From the IMG/VR virus record IMGVR_UViG_3300042887_004758, positions 45,982 to 109,981 of that record: DNA of 64,000 nucleotides; one strand, written 5' to 3'. Of the stretch, positions 61,098 to 64,000 are shown one piece after another. This DNA is from a virus. Position numbers and translations under genes: made by a program. Each line of letters starts with the position of its first letter. Positions within the stretch are counted from its first letter, which is position 1. A model generated the notes under the pieces. The model did not search any database, was not told where the DNA came from, and was given only the letters and a program-made list of their open reading frames with translations.

Positions 61098-61128
61098 TTG
61101 ACAATACGAAACTTTAAATCTAATTTTT
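61098..61128 (+). promoter_or_regulatory. Host-like promoter TTG-N20-TAATTTTT before gp32
   Basis: TTG at 61098-61100 (within TTGACA), a 20-base spacer and TAATTTTT at 61121-61128 precede the gp32 ATG at 61153. It could also be read as a sigma-70-like TTGACA-N17-TAATTT promoter. Confidence 0.5.
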
Positions 61129-61152
61129 ATCAAACCTTTTAATTAACACATT

Positions 61153-62004
61153 ATGGCAACATCTTTAGACGCGGTACTGGCTCAGTACGAAAAAAACACC
61201 AAACCAACCGGTAATGGTAACTCAATGGATCGTGAAGATCGATTGAAGAAGTATTTCACAACTATCCTTTTGCAAGGAGAAACTTCAGGACGGAAGCGAA
61301 TTCGTATTCTACCAACTCCCGACAATTCTTCACCATTTAAGGAAGTTTGGTTCCACGAAGTACAGGTTAACAAACAATGGCTTAAGCTCTATGATCCAGG
61401 AAAGAATGACAACGAACCTTCACCGTTGAATGACCTATATGACGAACTTATGTCTACGGGTAAAGCTCAAGACAAAGAACTTGCAAGTCAATATCGGTCT
61501 CGTAAATTCTACATTGTAAAGGTAATTGACCGTGATGCTGAAGAGGATGGTGTAAAATTCTGGCGTTTCAAACACAACTATAAGAACGAAGGTGTGTTGG
61601 ATAAGATCATTCCGATTTGGCGTGAAAAAGGTGATGTCACCGACCCAACCAAAGGACGAGACCTCATCATCACCCTCACAAAGTCTAAATCCCCAAATGG
61701 AAAAGAATATACCACAATTCAATCCATAATGCACGACGACCCATCTCCTTTGGCTACAGACAAGAAACAACAAGAAGAGTGGCTTGCTGACGAATTGACT
61801 TGGGAGGATGTGTACTCGAAGAAGCCTTATGAATATCTTGAGGCAATCTCTCGTGGAGAGACCCCACGTTGGGACAACGCAACGGGCAAATATGTGTATG
61901 GTGAAGAAGGAACATCTGAGTTCGGTGGTGGAGGAACCACAGATGAAGAAAGTGACCTTGATCCACAACACAACGAACTTCCCTCGGCGGAACTTCCATT
62001 CTAA
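61153..62004 (+). CDS. 32: Single-stranded DNA-binding protein (gp32-like, Cys-free)
   Basis: A 283-residue gp32-type protein that coats single-stranded DNA in replication and recombination. It has a basic N-terminal segment (about 20-35), an OB-like core with TSGRKRIRILPTPDNSSPFKEVWFHEV, then SRKFYIVKVIDRDAEEDGVKFWRFKHNY, and a Gly-rich then acidic C-terminal tail (TTDEESDLDPQHNELPSAELPF) like that used by gp32 to contact partner proteins. T4 gp32 binds zinc through one His and three Cys; this protein contains no Cys at all, so the zinc site is lost. It is followed by a terminator and then UvsX, as in a recombination module. Confidence 0.9.
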   Translation: MATSLDAVLAQYEKNTKPTGNGNSMDREDRLKKYFTTILLQGETSGRKRIRILPTPDNSSPFKEVWFHEVQVNKQWLKLYDPGKNDNEPSPLNDLYDELMSTGKAQDKELASQYRSRKFYIVKVIDRDAEEDGVKFWRFKHNYKNEGVLDKIIPIWREKGDVTDPTKGRDLIITLTKSKSPNGKEYTTIQSIMHDDPSPLATDKKQQEEWLADELTWEDVYSKKPYEYLEAISRGETPRWDNATGKYVYGEEGTSEFGGGGTTDEESDLDPQHNELPSAELPF

Positions 62005-62011
62005 AAATCAC

Positions 62012-62035
62012 GGGGAGGTTTTCCTCCCCTTTTTT
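62012..62035 (+). terminator. Rho-independent terminator between gp32 and UvsX
   Basis: GGGGAGG and CCTCCCC form a seven-base-pair stem with a TTTT loop, followed by six T residues. Partial read-through would set a gp32:UvsX ratio, since no clear promoter is seen in the 14 bases before the UvsX start. Confidence 0.94.
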
Positions 62036-62049
62036 AACTTATAAAAATT

Positions 62050-63066
62050 ATGGCAATCAAGAAAAAAGATTTTACTTCGGTAAAGAAGAAGTTTTCGACT
62101 TCGGCAAAATATAAACCACAAAAATACCTTGACTTGGGTCAAGAATTTTTGGACGCTACAGGTATGCCAGGACCGGCACTTGGTCACCTTAATATGTTCT
62201 TGGGTCACTCCGATACGGGTAAGACAACTGCACTTGTAAAATCGGCAGTTAGTGCACAACAAAAAAATATCCTACCTGTTTTTATTATTACAGAACAAAA
62301 ATGGAGTTTTGATCACGCTAAAATTATGGGATTCCAATGTGAAGAAGTTGTTGATGAAGAAACGGGTGAATTGGATTGGGATGGATTCTTCCTTTTCAAA
62401 AACGACTTTGATTACATTGAACAAATCACCGATTATATCAATGAGGTATTGGACGCACAAGATAAAGGTGATATTGACTACGATCTTTTGTTCCTTTGGG
62501 ACTCGGTTGGTTCTGTTCCCTGTAAAATGACGTTCGATGGTAAAGGAGGAAAACAACACAACGCATCGGTTCTTGCTGACAAGATTGGGATGGGTATCAA
62601 CCAACGAATTTCGGGAAGCCGTAGGTCAGATAGTAAATACACCAACACTTTGGTAATCGTCAATCAGCCTTGGGTTGAACTTCCTGATAATCCTTTTGGT
62701 CAACCGAAGATTAAGGCGAAAGGGGGTGAGGCGATTTGGTTGAATTCATCCATCGTTTTCTTATTTGGAAATCAGAAAAATGCGGGAACAACTAAGATCA
62801 GTGCTACTAAAGACGGACGTAAGGTAAAGTTCGCAACACGAACCAAAATTTCTGTGATGAAAAATCACATCAATGGGTTGGGGTATGAAGATGGTAAAAT
62901 TTTGGTCACACCTCACGGGTTTTTGCATGGTAAAGATGCGTCAGAGGAAAAGACCTCTATTGAAACCTACAAAAAAGAACATGCTGACTATTGGAAAGAA
63001 ATCTTGGGGTCAGGTGGAGAATACAAATTAGAAGAAGATGTTGAATCTTTAAGTGATTTGTTGTGA
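62050..63066 (+). CDS. uvsX: UvsX/RecA-like recombinase
   Basis: A 338-residue RecA-fold recombinase. Walker A is GHSDTGKTT (52-60), Walker B is in YDLLFLWDSVGSVP (about 138-151), then the loop region QHNASVLADKIGMGINQRISGSR and NTLVIVNQPWVELPDNPFGQPKIKAKGGEAIWLNSSIVFLF (about 198-238), matching UvsX of T4-type phages. The C-terminus is acidic (EEDVESLSDLL). The N-terminus is Lys-rich (AIKKKDFTSVKKKF). It promotes strand exchange with gp32. Its stop overlaps the next start by four bases (GTGA). Confidence 0.95.
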   Translation: MAIKKKDFTSVKKKFSTSAKYKPQKYLDLGQEFLDATGMPGPALGHLNMFLGHSDTGKTTALVKSAVSAQQKNILPVFIITEQKWSFDHAKIMGFQCEEVVDEETGELDWDGFFLFKNDFDYIEQITDYINEVLDAQDKGDIDYDLLFLWDSVGSVPCKMTFDGKGGKQHNASVLADKIGMGINQRISGSRRSDSKYTNTLVIVNQPWVELPDNPFGQPKIKAKGGEAIWLNSSIVFLFGNQKNAGTTKISATKDGRKVKFATRTKISVMKNHINGLGYEDGKILVTPHGFLHGKDASEEKTSIETYKKEHADYWKEILGSGGEYKLEEDVESLSDLL

Positions 63067-64000
63067 GAACTTTATTAGTTGATGGAAATAACCTCCTGAA
63101 AATCGGATTTCACGGAGCTAAGAACTTATACTCTCAAGATAAGAAAGTAGGAGGTATTTTCCATTTTTTGAATACACTTAGAAAACAACTTACGGAATAT
63201 AACTACGACAAAATTCTTGTATTTTGGGATGGTGAGTATAACTCTTTGGAAAGAAGAAAGATTCTTGCAGAATACAAAGCAAATAGAATCAAATCCGATG
63301 ATTTTGACACAGAATCCTTTTACGAACAAAAGAACCGTATCCAACTTTATTTGGAAGAATTCTTTGTAAGACAAGTAGAACAAGCAGAATGTGAGTCTGA
63401 TGATCTAATTGCATTTTATACTCAAAATTCTGACAACGAACAAGTAACTATTTATTCGGGGGATAAAGATCTAACACAACTCATGAAAGAAAATGTGTGG
63501 ATCTATAATCCGTTTAAGGGACTAATAAAGTATGGTGAGAAGATTCAGATAGTAAAAGATCTGTATGTTCCATCAGAAAATATGGCAGTCTTCAAGATTT
63601 TTTGTGGTGATAAGTCGGATAATATAAATGGAGTTTATTTTCTTGGAGAAAGGACTTTGGTTAAGTTATTCCCCGACCTATTAACAAAAAAGATGGAAGT
63701 AGAGGAAGTATTGGGTTTGGCTGAGAAACTTTTTGAAGAAAACAAAAACAACAAAACGTTACAAAACCTTTTGACTGGTAAAACAAAAGATGGTATATTT
63801 GAAAAAGAACTTTATGAAGTCAACAGAAAGTTAATTGATCTACGAAACCCACTTTTAACACAAGAAGCAAAAAATGAAATATTAAGTCTAATCAATGAGA
63901 GTTTAGACCCCGATGGTAGATCATACAAACAGGCGATGAAACTTATGAGAGAAGATGGTCTGTACAATTTTTTACCGAGAGGGGACAATGCGTGGGTTGA
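63063..64000 (+). CDS. rnh: 5'-3' exonuclease (T4 RNase H/FEN-like), 3' end off the window
   Basis: An open frame of at least 312 codons runs from the GTG at 63063 to the right edge. The start RTLLVDGNNLL holds the first metal Asp. Later elements are ILVFWDGEYNSLERRKILAEYKANR, QAECESDDLIAFY (E-x-x-D-D acidic cluster), VTIYSGDKDLTQLM, and FKIFCGDKSDNINGVYFLGERTLVKLF, the helix-3-turn-helix DNA-binding motif. This is the flap endonuclease/RNase H fold used by T4 to remove primers. The GTGA overlap couples it to uvsX. The C-terminus lies beyond position 64000. Confidence 0.9.
   Translation, partial: MRTLLVDGNNLLKIGFHGAKNLYSQDKKVGGIFHFLNTLRKQLTEYNYDKILVFWDGEYNSLERRKILAEYKANRIKSDDFDTESFYEQKNRIQLYLEEFFVRQVEQAECESDDLIAFYTQNSDNEQVTIYSGDKDLTQLMKENVWIYNPFKGLIKYGEKIQIVKDLYVPSENMAVFKIFCGDKSDNINGVYFLGERTLVKLFPDLLTKKMEVEEVLGLAEKLFEENKNNKTLQNLLTGKTKDGIFEKELYEVNRKLIDLRNPLLTQEAKNEILSLINESLDPDGRSYKQAMKLMREDGLYNFLPRGDNAWV

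Noticed and set aside
61435-61971. 178-codon minus-strand frame opposite gp32
   Set aside because: The plus-strand gp32 homologue is clear and covers the whole stretch; the antisense protein has no recognisable pattern.
1-64000. tRNA genes, integrase, transposase or attachment sites
   Set aside because: I looked in all intergenic intervals, which are mostly under 100 bases, and saw no cloverleaf, recombinase motif or terminal inverted repeats.

Overview
The window is a 64-kb piece of a large T4-type contractile-tail phage genome (class Caudoviricetes), cut inside a gene at both ends. The T4-type identity rests on recognisable homologues: a gp55-like late sigma factor, family-B DNA polymerase (gp43), tail sheath (gp18), tail tube (gp19), gp26-like baseplate/chaperone protein, Cys-free gp32-type ssDNA-binding protein, UvsX recombinase and a T4 RNase H-like 5'-3' exonuclease. 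The DNA is strongly A+T-rich. Almost no start codon has a Shine-Dalgarno sequence (A-rich leaders instead), and several early/middle-type genes carry TTG-N19/20-TAnnTTT promoters. Both traits point to a Bacteroidota host, probably an aquatic flavobacterium. The host call is inference.

Layout. (1) 1-11342, minus strand: one tightly overlapping operon read leftwards from a TATTTATA-type promoter. It holds small unknown proteins, a GT-B glycosyltransferase, a DnaQ-like exonuclease, dUTPase, PhoH, a HAD-like protein lacking its catalytic Asp residues, two more glycosyltransferases, the late sigma factor and the start of a large structural protein. (2) 11400-32184, plus strand: an adhesin and protein-modification island. 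A LamG-like fibre with a Thr/Pro-rich tail is followed by a trypsin-fold protease, a nine-gene glycosyltransferase/methyltransferase cassette (including Skp1-type GlcNAc-transferase, PLOD-like and GT10 fucosyltransferase-like enzymes), and then five large fibre-like proteins, four of them built from Cys-rich beta modules on mucin-like TP linkers. (3) 32251-34965: DNA polymerase with a promoter and leader hairpin. (4) 34952-39739, minus: a short structural protein, a gp13-like neck protein, a Mn-type superoxide dismutase fused to a PD-(D/E)XK nuclease-like domain, and a SNF2 helicase. (5) 39783-61033, plus: three tandem small genes sharing one N-terminal leader, neck/tail-completion proteins, sheath, HAD phosphatase, tube, gp26-like pair and a baseplate block with 1582- and 2118-residue proteins. 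A 46-codon ribbon-helix-helix gene lies on the minus strand at 42708-42848. (6) 61153-64000, plus: gp32, UvsX and the 5'-3' exonuclease (cut by the right edge).

How the parts may work together. Replication and recombination genes have host-like promoters. Most virion genes are preceded by TATTTATA, the reverse complement of the T4 late box TATAAATA, presumably read by the gp55-like factor. The most novel element is the adhesin island: mucin-like TP-repeat fibres flank a cassette whose enzymes resemble those that glycosylate hydroxyproline or hydroxylysine in eukaryotes, which suggests the phage decorates its own fibres. A second new theme is a set of proteins (SOD-nuclease fusion, HAD phosphatase, tandem small genes) whose N-termini end in an Ile/Leu-x-Glu motif like the T4 capsid-targeting/prohead-protease site. 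These could be packaged in the head and injected.

Capsid, portal and terminase genes are not in this window, and I saw no tRNA, CRISPR array, integrase or insertion sequence. No stretch longer than 300 bases lacks a gene.
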